The translations under genes were made by a program, and so were the position numbers. A DNA stretch of 64,000 bases from Acidihalobacter sp. (GTDB lineage: Bacteria > Pseudomonadota > Gammaproteobacteria > DSM-5130 > Acidihalobacteraceae): positions 1 through 64,000 of the forward strand of contig JALUXU010000005.1 of assembly GCA_027013225.1 (NCBI GenBank), read 5' to 3'. The first letter of the stretch is position 1. Each line of letters starts with the position of its first letter. This document shows, piece by piece, positions 1-7,008 of this stretch. Below the pieces are notes generated by a model, which did not search any database, was not told where the DNA came from, and saw only the letters and a list, made by a program, of their open reading frames with translations.

Positions 1-32
1 CGCCTTCAGAACCAGCAATCAACAGGTTAACG

Positions 33-52
33 CTGATTTCGAACGAAATCAG
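33..52. repeat. Short perfect inverted repeat
   Basis: Nine bases (CTGATTTCG) are followed by AA and then by their exact reverse complement. A two-base loop is too tight for an RNA hairpin terminator, and no T-tract follows, so a binding site for a dimeric regulator is the more natural reading. The rest of 1-150 shows no gene I can recognise; the gene that would own such a site lies outside the window or is lost. Confidence 0.35.
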
Positions 53-150
53 GCTCAAGGCTGACAAAGAGGGGTTAAGTGGGCCAAAATCCGCTTGCGT
101 CACACCTACGCACAGTTCGAATCCCAAGGCATCGCACGCTTATCATGATG

Positions 151-1035
151 TTACCCATGTGTTTTCAGACGATTGTCGGGTTCGAAGATCCAAGTGCGGG
201 TGATCATGATCTGATCATAGTGTTTTCGCAGCGTCAGCGGGAAAGGCGGGAAAGGCGCGGCCAGCCTGACAATGCGTTTGGCGGCCTGGTCAAGAATGGG
301 CGATCCGGATGATTTGGCAACCTTAACGCTAAGTACATGGCCATCGGCTCCAATCAGGACACTCAGTATGAGTTGCCCATGTAGATGGCGGTGGGCGGCC
401 GCTTTTGGGTAGTTGAGATTGCCGACGCGCTCTACCCGTCTTACCCACCACGCAAGATAGCCTGCTTCGACACTGCTTTTGGCGTTGAGTGTATCCAGGA
501 ACAACCGCCGAGGCGTTTTGTTGTATTTCTCGATAGAGCGCTTGATCTCGGCAGCCAGTTGAGCTTGGCGCAGATTGAGTTTGATCGCCTGTTCCGTGGG
601 GGCGGCGTGTGGCTTTAGCGAGGCAGGGGAAGGCGAGATTTGTGGCAACTCGTAAGGCGAATGATGTTGCGTGAGCACCGGGATGTTTTCGCGGCTGCGG
701 CGGGTCGGTTGGCGGCTGGCATGCAGGTTCTTGGGGGATATCCCCTGACTGGGCGAAGGATTGGGGGCGCTGAAAGCGGCGCCCGGTCGCCCTGGTTTGT
801 CTCGGCTTCCGCTGGCGAGTTGATTGGCTTGGGCGAGGTATTGCGCGTTTTTCGGCGCTTCGCGGGAAGAGGTTTGCACGAGAACCACGTCCAGCTTCGG
901 AGGGAGTGCCTGCATATGATCCGAAAACGCCTTGAAGCTCACGCCGAGAATGAGAATAGCGTGTAAGGCTCCGGCCAGGAACAAGGTCATGCCGAGGCGG
1001 TCTTTCGCGGAGATCTGGGGCGGGGAAGGGTTCAT
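151..1035 (-). CDS. TonB-like energy transducer protein
   Basis: The 294-residue protein has a short cytoplasmic N-terminus, one hydrophobic segment at about residues 15-35, a long low-complexity periplasmic linker rich in Ser, Pro, Gln and Ala (about 60-190), and a C-terminal TonB-like fold at about 205-285. The C-terminal signature includes a glycine-rich turn (GADGHV), a Ser-Ser-Gly followed by LDQAA, and a PFPPFP stretch. TonB proteins couple the inner-membrane proton gradient (through ExbB/ExbD) to outer-membrane receptors. No exbB/exbD or receptor gene is in view, and the linker lacks the classical Pro-Glu/Pro-Lys repeats, so the partner system is unknown. A start a few codons downstream (MTLFLAG) is possible, because no strong ribosome site precedes 1035. 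Confidence 0.8.
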   Translation of the reverse strand: MNPSPPQISAKDRLGMTLFLAGALHAILILGVSFKAFSDHMQALPPKLDVVLVQTSSREAPKNAQYLAQANQLASGSRDKPGRPGAAFSAPNPSPSQGISPKNLHASRQPTRRSRENIPVLTQHHSPYELPQISPSPASLKPHAAPTEQAIKLNLRQAQLAAEIKRSIEKYNKTPRRLFLDTLNAKSSVEAGYLAWWVRRVERVGNLNYPKAAAHRHLHGQLILSVLIGADGHVLSVKVAKSSGSPILDQAAKRIVRLAAPFPPFPLTLRKHYDQIMITRTWIFEPDNRLKTHG

Positions 1036-1159
1036 TGTCGCTCTGGCTCGAATATTTCACAAATAAAAAGAGCAAAACCCGTGTAGTTCTAAGCAATTCA
1101 GCGAGTTAATATATAATTGAACAAGGTTTTCCCGTGACAGAATGTACCAAAGAAGGCTT

Positions 1160-1500
1160 TGATTTTCCATCGCTTGTCCGAGTTGAATCCATCTGAGGCA
1201 CCGAGACGACAATGACCCCATACCCACCATCGCGAAGATGCTCGGCTGGGTGTTCTCTGTTTCAATGCCTGCTGCGTTCGCGGCCAGTTGTAGGTTTGCT
1301 CCCACCACTGAACCAGGCGACGCTGCCCGCGGTACAATCATGCCCGGCTTCCCCCCCCGTATTTTTGCGGCCTGGGAGGCCTTCAGCTCATGTTCCTTGC
1401 GCAGTCGCTCGAATCGCTCTAGCTGTTAGATGCAATCAATGACTTCAGGATCGTCAAGCAGATTGTCTGCCAGGCGGGCCGACCGCATGAAGGCCAAACA
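1160..1500 (-). pseudogene. Decayed IS3/IS481-like transposase remnant
   Basis: Read on the minus strand, the piece near 1490-1350 encodes a helix-turn-helix-like stretch (ELKASQAAKI, typical of transposase N-termini). The piece near 1335-1220 encodes VQWWEQTYNWPRTQQAL followed by RTPS, resembling the C-terminal tail of integrase-core transposases (YN..RPHqAL..rTP). The two parts are out of register, broken by stops, and the DDE catalytic core between them is missing. This is an internally deleted relic. The family is uncertain because only the ends survive. The rest of 1036-1677 contains no other gene I can support. Confidence 0.45.
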
Positions 1501-1677
1501 CCTTCATCTCGGGGCTTCTCTTCCGGTTGGATCACAACTCCGCTCCGGAAATGAGACCCCTTCTTTATCCTCTCAATGTCTTTCAATTTTTGAACTTGGT
1601 CAGCCCCCTAGGTGGTGGTCGCCTTCGGCTGCGATCCCAGTGGAGAGTGCGACTGGCGCTGCGCTTAAGTAACCGCC

Positions 1678-2421
1678 TCACAGGCGGCCTGCCTCGATGA
1701 TGCGTTTGAGAAAAGCATGAGTGCGTTCTTTTTGGGGATCCCCGAAAATCTGCTCGGGAGGGCCTTCCTCATAGACCACGCCCTCCTGCAGGAAACACAC
1801 CTTGCTGGCCACTTCGCGGGCAAAGCCCATTTCATGGGTGGCCAGTAGCATCGTCATGCCCTGCTCGGCGAGATCACGCACGATATTGAGTACTTCGGAA
1901 ACCAGCTCGGGATCGAGCGCCGAGGTGATTTCGTCCAGCAACAGTACCTGCGGCTCCATGATCAGGGCGCGCACGATAGCCACGCGTTGCTGCTGTCCGC
2001 CGGACAGGCGGTCGGGATAGGCATTTGCCTTGTCTAGCAAGCCGATGCGGCCGAGCAACTGCATCGCCCGCGCTTCGGCCTCTGCACGCGGCATGCCCAA
2101 GATCTGGATGGGAGCGAGGGTGACGTTCTTCAGAACGGTCAGATGCGGGAACAGATTGAAGCTCTGGAATACGATGCCCACCTCCCGCCGCAAGGCATTC
2201 ACGTCGACACCCGGACCGGAGATGCGGTCGCCGTGCAGTCGGATCTCGCCGCTGCTGATGGTTTCCAGGCCATTAAGACAACGCAGTAGGGTAGATTTGC
2301 CGCAACCGGACGGGCCGATGAGACAAACCACCTGATGTTCTTCGACCTCGAGATTGATGCCGCTCAGGATCTGGTGCTCGCCGTAATGTTTGACCACGTC
2401 GCGGATTTCTAGCAAGGCCAT
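1678..2421 (-). CDS. Polar amino-acid ABC transporter, ATP-binding protein
   Basis: This 247-residue ABC ATPase has a complete set of motifs: Walker A (GPSGCGKST), signature (LSGGQQQR), Walker B (VLLLDEITSALDP) and a switch His in LLATHEMG. Its length and the LRREVGIVFQSFNLFPHLTV segment are typical of the GlnQ/HisP/ArtP polar amino-acid family. It powers import through the permease encoded 6 bases upstream (2428-3531) with the binding protein at 3682-4560. All three genes lie on the minus strand in the order binding protein, permease, ATPase. The substrate cannot be told from sequence. A short inverted repeat (CCGCCT/AGGCGG, 1672-1686) overlaps the stop codon but lacks a T-tract. Confidence 0.92.
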   Translation of the reverse strand: MALLEIRDVVKHYGEHQILSGINLEVEEHQVVCLIGPSGCGKSTLLRCLNGLETISSGEIRLHGDRISGPGVDVNALRREVGIVFQSFNLFPHLTVLKNVTLAPIQILGMPRAEAEARAMQLLGRIGLLDKANAYPDRLSGGQQQRVAIVRALIMEPQVLLLDEITSALDPELVSEVLNIVRDLAEQGMTMLLATHEMGFAREVASKVCFLQEGVVYEEGPPEQIFGDPQKERTHAFLKRIIEAGRL

Positions 2422-2427
2422 GGCTAA

Positions 2428-3531
2428 TCAGCCCCTGCGTTGCTTGTCGTGTTCGATCAGGCGATCGACGAGGCGTGCCTGCGGAATAGTGATCAGAACG
2501 AACAGAAAGGCCACGGTGGTCACGGCGGAGAGGTTGAACTCATTGCTGGCGATGATTTTCGCCTGGTTGAATGCATCTATGGCGCCGATCACGCTGACCA
2601 ACGCCGTATCCTTCTGCAGGCTGATGAAGTTGTTGAGCAGCGGCGGCACCATGCGCCGCACCGCCTGCGGCACGACCACGAATCTGAGTGTCTTGGCATA
2701 GGACAGCCCCAAAGAGCGCGCGGCGGCGATCTGGCTTGGATGGATGCTGTCGATGCCGGCCCGGTACACCTCCGCATTGTAGGCACCGTAGGTGAGCGAC
2801 AAAGCGATCACCGCCAGCCAAATGAGCGGCAGATTGCTAACCCACGGCAATCCCGTGAGCGGCAGACCGAAACCGACTAGATACAAGGTGATGATCGCCG
2901 GCAAACCGCGGAAACCGTCTATATAAGCCACGGCGAGCAGGCGGATCGGCCGCCCGGCGGGCCCCGGCGCGAAACGGGCGATGGCGACGAACAAGGCCAG
3001 CACCAGCACGATCGCCTCGGTCGCACAGAAAATCACCACGTTCAGCCAGAACGCCTTCAGCACCATGCCGAAGGAAGCGCCGATCAGCGGCAGGTTGAAA
3101 AAGGTACGGCCAACCGCCTCGTCGTTGACCAGTATGAACAGGGCGCCCAGAAGCACGATGAGCAGCGCGACGCCGTATCCAAATGTGATCCAGCCCTGCT
3201 CTCGGGCTTCGGCGGCGGCCACCCTCGCCTCGACTAGATCGCCGGCGGCCAGCCGCTGCGCCGCCTGGTGCGCCCGTTTCCAGCTGCGTAACGCCGGCCA
3301 GAACAGGGTGAAGGAAATCACCGCCACGGCAAAGATGCTGGCCTGGGCCGCCAGGCCGGTGACATCCATGGCGGCAAGGGCCCGCCTGACGAAAAAAGCG
3401 GTCCACCAGGTGGCCGCCACCATGAACGCGGCATAGAGCAGGGCGATGGCCGCAAAGCGCCGCTGATCCTTGGGCAGTGACATCTGCCGCGCCGGACGGG
3501 ATGGTGACGGCTCCTCCATAAGCGCAGTCAT
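2428..3531 (-). CDS. Polar amino-acid ABC transporter permease with extended N-terminus
   Basis: This is an inner-membrane permease of the HisM/GltK family, 367 residues. The conserved cytoplasmic loop that contacts the ATPase is present near residues 260-290 (AARSLGLSYAKTLRFVVVPQA), preceded by YGAYNAEVYRAGI, both hallmarks of the polar amino-acid group. Family members are usually 220-250 residues. Here an extra N-terminal part of about 120 residues carries two hydrophobic segments (about 28-50 and 58-78) and a charged Ala/Arg/Glu-rich stretch (about 80-110). Such extensions are known in some AapQ/AapM-type permeases, so this is unusual rather than aberrant. Confidence 0.9.
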   Translation of the reverse strand: MTALMEEPSPSRPARQMSLPKDQRRFAAIALLYAAFMVAATWWTAFFVRRALAAMDVTGLAAQASIFAVAVISFTLFWPALRSWKRAHQAAQRLAAGDLVEARVAAAEAREQGWITFGYGVALLIVLLGALFILVNDEAVGRTFFNLPLIGASFGMVLKAFWLNVVIFCATEAIVLVLALFVAIARFAPGPAGRPIRLLAVAYIDGFRGLPAIITLYLVGFGLPLTGLPWVSNLPLIWLAVIALSLTYGAYNAEVYRAGIDSIHPSQIAAARSLGLSYAKTLRFVVVPQAVRRMVPPLLNNFISLQKDTALVSVIGAIDAFNQAKIIASNEFNLSAVTTVAFLFVLITIPQARLVDRLIEHDKQRRG

Positions 3532-3681
3532 TTCATGGTATTCCCAGATCTCGGATTCAGTTTGCGTGCTGCACTCCGGATTCGATCATGCCGGACAGCG
3601 CAAGAGACTGCGTTTTCGCCCTCCATGAGAAGAGGAAACGCAAGCCCCTGCGCCGCCCGCAATCCGGCGCGAGGCAACGGC

Positions 3682-4560
3682 TTATTTGCTTTCCTGCAGG
3701 GTCCAGGTCGGAATGTCGTTGGGTGACTCGCCCCAGGCGGCTGCCAGGTACTTGTCCGCCAGCATCTTCAAGGTCCCGTCGCTGCGCATTTCCTCGATCA
3801 TTTTGTCGACGGTTTTCACATTGGGCGAGTGCTTGGGGAACAAGGCACCGTAACTTTCGCCCGTGTCGTACTGACCCACCACGACCAGGCGTCCATGGCT
3901 CTTGCCCTGCTGGGCCAATACGATGGAAGTGTCATTGACCGCCACATCGACCTGCCGCGCTGCCAGAGCGGTGAATTGCGCCGCCTCGCTGCTGTAGACC
4001 CGAACCGGCTTCACTGGCTTGAGTTTGTTGGCAACGAAACTGGCGCCGGTGGTGCCGCCTTGCACGGCGATGCTCTGCTGGCGGATGTTCCCGGGGGTGA
4101 TGTGTTCGCCCTTGCGCGCCAGCACGCCCATGGTGGACTCGAAATAGGGGACCGAGAACTCGACCACCTTGGCCCGCGCGGGGGTGATGGAGATCTCGGA
4201 CAAGGCGAGGTCGAAGTGCTTGGTCTGGCCCGCGACCAAGCCGTCCCAGCCCACGTTCTTCACCACCAGCTTGGGCAAGCCCGCCCGATAAGCGATATTG
4301 GCGGCCATGCAATATTCGTAACCGCTCTTGATGGTGTCGGGGGAATTTCCGTTCCACCAGCCGGGCGCCGGAAGGTTGACCTCGACGGTCAACTGCCCAG
4401 GCACCGCGGGCTTGAATGGATAAGAGGCCCATTTGCCCGTCACCTTGCAATCACCGTAGTGCACCTTGGCGGCAAATGCCGTGTGCACGGCGCTTAAGGA
4501 CAACACGGCGGCGGCCAGGCCCAGCACTACAGCACGCCCCAGGTTTTTTCGTTGCTTCAT
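3682..4560 (-). CDS. Amino-acid ABC transporter substrate-binding protein
   Basis: This is a periplasmic binding protein of the SBP_bac_3 family. The start at 4560 is chosen because AAGGAG lies 7 bases upstream and a signal peptide follows at once (MKQRKNLGRAVV, hydrophobic core, cleavage near AFAAK). The ligand-binding signature DLALSEISITPARAKVVEFS and PYFESTMGVLA are characteristic. The protein is 292 residues, longer than most polar amino-acid binding proteins because of an insertion near residues 35-70. It is the first gene of the transporter operon. Its ligand is unknown. The 150-base gap to the permease contains a weak stem (TCCGG/CCGGA), which often allows the binding protein to be made in excess. 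Confidence 0.9.
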   Translation of the reverse strand: MKQRKNLGRAVVLGLAAAVLSLSAVHTAFAAKVHYGDCKVTGKWASYPFKPAVPGQLTVEVNLPAPGWWNGNSPDTIKSGYEYCMAANIAYRAGLPKLVVKNVGWDGLVAGQTKHFDLALSEISITPARAKVVEFSVPYFESTMGVLARKGEHITPGNIRQQSIAVQGGTTGASFVANKLKPVKPVRVYSSEAAQFTALAARQVDVAVNDTSIVLAQQGKSHGRLVVVGQYDTGESYGALFPKHSPNVKTVDKMIEEMRSDGTLKMLADKYLAAAWGESPNDIPTWTLQESK

Positions 4561-4811
4561 TGAAATTCTCCTTTTGTCATGATCCGAGATCACCTATCGC
4601 GGCCGGATTTGGCCCCAAGAACGAATGCAATCGGCATGCCATACATCTGTTTTTTGCCGTAAACGAAGGGAACCGGGATGCCTAACTTCACGATAGGCTG
4701 TAAATTCCCTTTCTTACACCCGGGATCAGGAATGCGACCCCCTCAACAGCTTAGACTGTGACGCCGCTATTTTCACGCAGCAGGGGCGCACAGATCGACC
4801 GTTGCCCCATT

Positions 4812-5109
4812 TTCACGAAAACACCAGTGGCACAGCACTGGTGGACCAACCCATTTGGCCTGCTGTTACCCAGCCTGGCCTAGGTGCTGATGCAAGCCTT
4901 TTGCCAGCTCGCACTCCATGACACGGAACTGGCCCATGCCCACCAAGTGGATGCCTAGCGGCTCAAGCTGCTCAAGATCGGCACCATCGTCTTGCGCAAT
5001 ACGCGACGCATCCGGTTTCCTCTCTCAAGCGCCTTTCCCTATCAGCGCCTGTTTTGCACCGTCGCTGAGCGATTGGCGCCAGGATAGCCCCGGCAGAGTG
5101 CTGCCCTGA
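4812..5109 (+). pseudogene. IS1380-family transposase 3' remnant
   Basis: One reading frame retains the C-terminal signature of IS1380 transposases: WWTNPFGLLLPSLA, then LMQAFCQLALHDTELAHAH, then RLKLLKIGTIVLRNTRRIRF. Functional family members read like N-QLRLLLSSFAYVL, ..L.GTELA.A and IRLKLLKIGA.V..S.RRV. At least two in-frame stops (in LA*V and DA*RLK) and loss of the N-terminal catalytic region show that it is dead. It lies in a stretch of about 1.4 kb of transposase debris upstream of the amino-acid transporter. Confidence 0.6.
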
Positions 5110-5233
5110 CACAATGGCAAACTGGTTCCTCTCGCAAATCGGTGCATGGAGAAGCAGCTGAATAGTTGAAAAGCATGAGTCACATCAGCTACTTAGGGGT
5201 TGCGAAACTAACTGAGTATCTGAGAGGGTGCCC

Positions 5234-5862
5234 ATGCTTGTTGAAAGTTTGATCGAAGAGATGGTGCGTTGCAAGGGTTTCGTGTGGTGGCGGTGCAGAA
5301 AACGGGACGGGGACTGGAGGCGGAATTGGCCCCCGACCGGCGGTATGCCCCCGCTGCGGTAGCTGCGGGGCACCCGCCCGGTACCGTGATACCCGAGCCA
5401 CCCGCCGCTTCCGGCATGTGCCGCTGTGGGGAATCAACGTGCACCTGGCCTATGCGCCCCGGCGAGTGGTGTGCGAACATTGTGGCGAGGTCCACGTCGA
5501 GGCGATGCCCTGGGTGTCGGGCAAACGCCGATTTACGCGTGCGCTGATGGTCACGCTGGCGAGCTGGGCACGGGTTCTGACCTGGAAGGAGGTGGCCAAG
5601 CTGTTGTTCCACTGCTCCTGGAGCACGGTGGAGGCGGCGGTCAATGTACGGAATGACCCAGCGAGACCTTTCGGGCGTGATCCATATCGGTATCGACGAG
5701 ATCTCCCGCAAGCGGGGCCATGTGTACGTGACCAACGTCTACGATCTCAAGCGGCGCCGACTGCTGTGGAGCGGCGAGGGCCGCCCTACGCGGATGTTGT
5801 GAAGGCGAGAGCGCCCAAGGCAGTGCTGGTGTTCGACAAATTCCATATCGTTCAGCGCCTCA
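5234..5862 (+). pseudogene. ISL3-family transposase, frameshifted and internally deleted
   Basis: Segments in different frames align in order with an ISL3 transposase: GFRVVAVQKTGRGLEAEL, a zinc-ribbon pair (CPRCGSCG and CEHCGEVHVEAMPW), VSGKRRFTRALMVTLASWAR, LTWKEVAKLLFHCSWSTVEAA, then DLSGVIHIGIDEISRKRGHV, VTNVYDLKRRRLLWSGEGR, and finally DVVKARAPKAVLVFDKFHIV. At least two frameshifts (near 5345 and 5645) and a deletion after 5785 break it, and everything beyond FDKFHIV is replaced. GGGGTTGCGAAACT at about 5195 could be a degenerate left end, which I cannot confirm because the right end is missing. Confidence 0.75.
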
Positions 5863-6020
5863 CCGTACTTGGCGCTTACGTAATAGATAGCTGGATACAT
5901 GAAGGGTACGGAAGAAAAATACAAAAAGCCATGCAATATCGTGATGATGGCATACCAATTACCATCATTACTGAGGAGCATTGGGCAAATGAAGGAAATA
6001 GCAAATAAAAAACGCGAAAA
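5863..6020. other. A+T-rich unrecognised insert between two transposase fragments
   Basis: This stretch separates the broken ISL3 transposase from the IS3 fragment. It is clearly richer in A and T than its surroundings (for example AATAGCAAATAAAAAACGCG near 5998). The plus-strand frame carries on from the ISL3 piece as YGRKIQKAMQYRDDGIPI and ends at 6008, and I do not recognise it. It may be the interior of another lost element or foreign DNA joined during decay. Confidence 0.3.
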
Positions 6021-6028
6021 AATGCGCC

Positions 6029-6118
6029 GCACACCACTTCATGCACGACCAGCTCTGCGATGGCTGGAATTTTCAGTTATTCAATGTGATTGACGATTGC
6101 CTGACCAACCGTTTTGTA
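6029..6118 (+). pseudogene. IS3-family transposase (OrfB) fragment
   Basis: The frame HHFMHDQLCDGWNFQLFN, then VIDDCLTN, matches the start of the DDE catalytic core of IS3-family OrfB proteins (usually D(F/ )..DQL.DGR.FR..NV.DD..RE). The first catalytic Asp region is present, but only about 30 residues survive. It ends against the transglutaminase gene that starts the next locus on the opposite strand. This is the third transposase family represented within 1.3 kb. Confidence 0.55.
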
Positions 6119-6148
6119 GAACACGCGGCAAAACCATCGACCGTCCCA

Positions 6149-6997
6149 TCACAGGCGGGTGACTTCAACCGCCACCTGGGGTGCTGACGCTCCGCCGCCG
6201 CCGTAGAGAATGCCCTTGAGAGGGGGGCAGTCGGCGTAGCCGCGGCCCCAGGCCAGGGTAATATGGCCGCCTTGCGGGACGGCATTGTTGGTTGGATCGA
6301 AATCCAGCCACCGGCCGTGGGCGTCGCGCACCGCAGCCCAGGCGTGCGAGGCGCCGATCGCGCTTTGTCCGCCGACCACCGGTTCGACATAGCCGCTGAC
6401 GTAGCGTGCCGGCAGGCTCAGCGCGCGCAGACAGCCGATGGCGACCCCGGCGAAGTCCTGGCATACGCCGCGCCGGGTGTCTAGCACGGCGGCCAGCGGC
6501 GTGTCCACGTCCGTGGCGCCGCTGACATAGGCGAAGTCCTGGTGGATGCGTCGGTTAAGGTCCAGCACCGCCTCGGCCAGGGGGCGGCCGGGTGTAAAGC
6601 TCGGCAAGGCATAGCCGCGTAGGCGCGCGAGCAGTTCCGGGGCGTGGTCGCTGAGGGCGAACTCGCAGCTTTCCGGATCCTGCCCGTCGTTCACGGCTTC
6701 CTCCCAGGGGTGGCGGCCCGCGTCCGGCGGCCAGCCGGCATCGGCCACGCACACCTGGGCGCGGCTGATGACGGCGAAGCTGTCGTGCTCGCCAAGGTGC
6801 TCCATGAAGCAAAAGGGGTTGGCATAGAGGTCGGTATGCCAGAGCATTTCGCTCGCCACCGGCTCGCAGCGCAGCTCGAAGGCGAGCAGCGTCTGCTCCG
6901 CGGTCGCCCGCGGCTGCAGCCAGGCCAGATGCAGGGCGCGCCGGGCCGGGGCAGGATAAGCATAGCGGGTAGTGTGTACGATCTGCCAAGTGGCCAT
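6149..6997 (-). CDS. Transglutaminase-like family protein
   Basis: The 282-residue protein combines an N-terminal beta-rich Bact_transglu_N domain (about 1-85, starting WQIVHTTRYAY) with a transglutaminase-like core. The thiol-protease-like triad is visible: Cys179 in RRGVCQDFA, His218 in GASHAWAAV, and Asp234 in WLDFDPTNN. Such proteins are predicted to cleave or form amide bonds rather than act as classical crosslinking enzymes. The start at 6997 has AGGAG 8 bases upstream and lies 11 bases after the stop of the ATP-grasp/alpha-E fusion, so it is the last gene of a three-gene operon. An open frame continues far upstream but only overlaps that gene in another frame. Confidence 0.9.
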   Translation of the reverse strand: MATWQIVHTTRYAYPAPARRALHLAWLQPRATAEQTLLAFELRCEPVASEMLWHTDLYANPFCFMEHLGEHDSFAVISRAQVCVADAGWPPDAGRHPWEEAVNDGQDPESCEFALSDHAPELLARLRGYALPSFTPGRPLAEAVLDLNRRIHQDFAYVSGATDVDTPLAAVLDTRRGVCQDFAGVAIGCLRALSLPARYVSGYVEPVVGGQSAIGASHAWAAVRDAHGRWLDFDPTNNAVPQGGHITLAWGRGYADCPPLKGILYGGGGASAPQVAVEVTRL

Positions 6998-7008
6998 GGA
7001 ATCCGCTC

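Noticed and set aside
112..126. GTTCGAATCC, which resembles a tRNA T-loop
   Set aside because: The flanking bases do not form the five-pair T stem and there is no D-arm, anticodon arm or acceptor stem around it.
5739..6032. A 97-codon minus-strand frame opposite the IS debris
   Set aside because: It overlaps the ISL3 remnant and the A+T-rich insert in antisense, with no recognisable feature or ribosome site.
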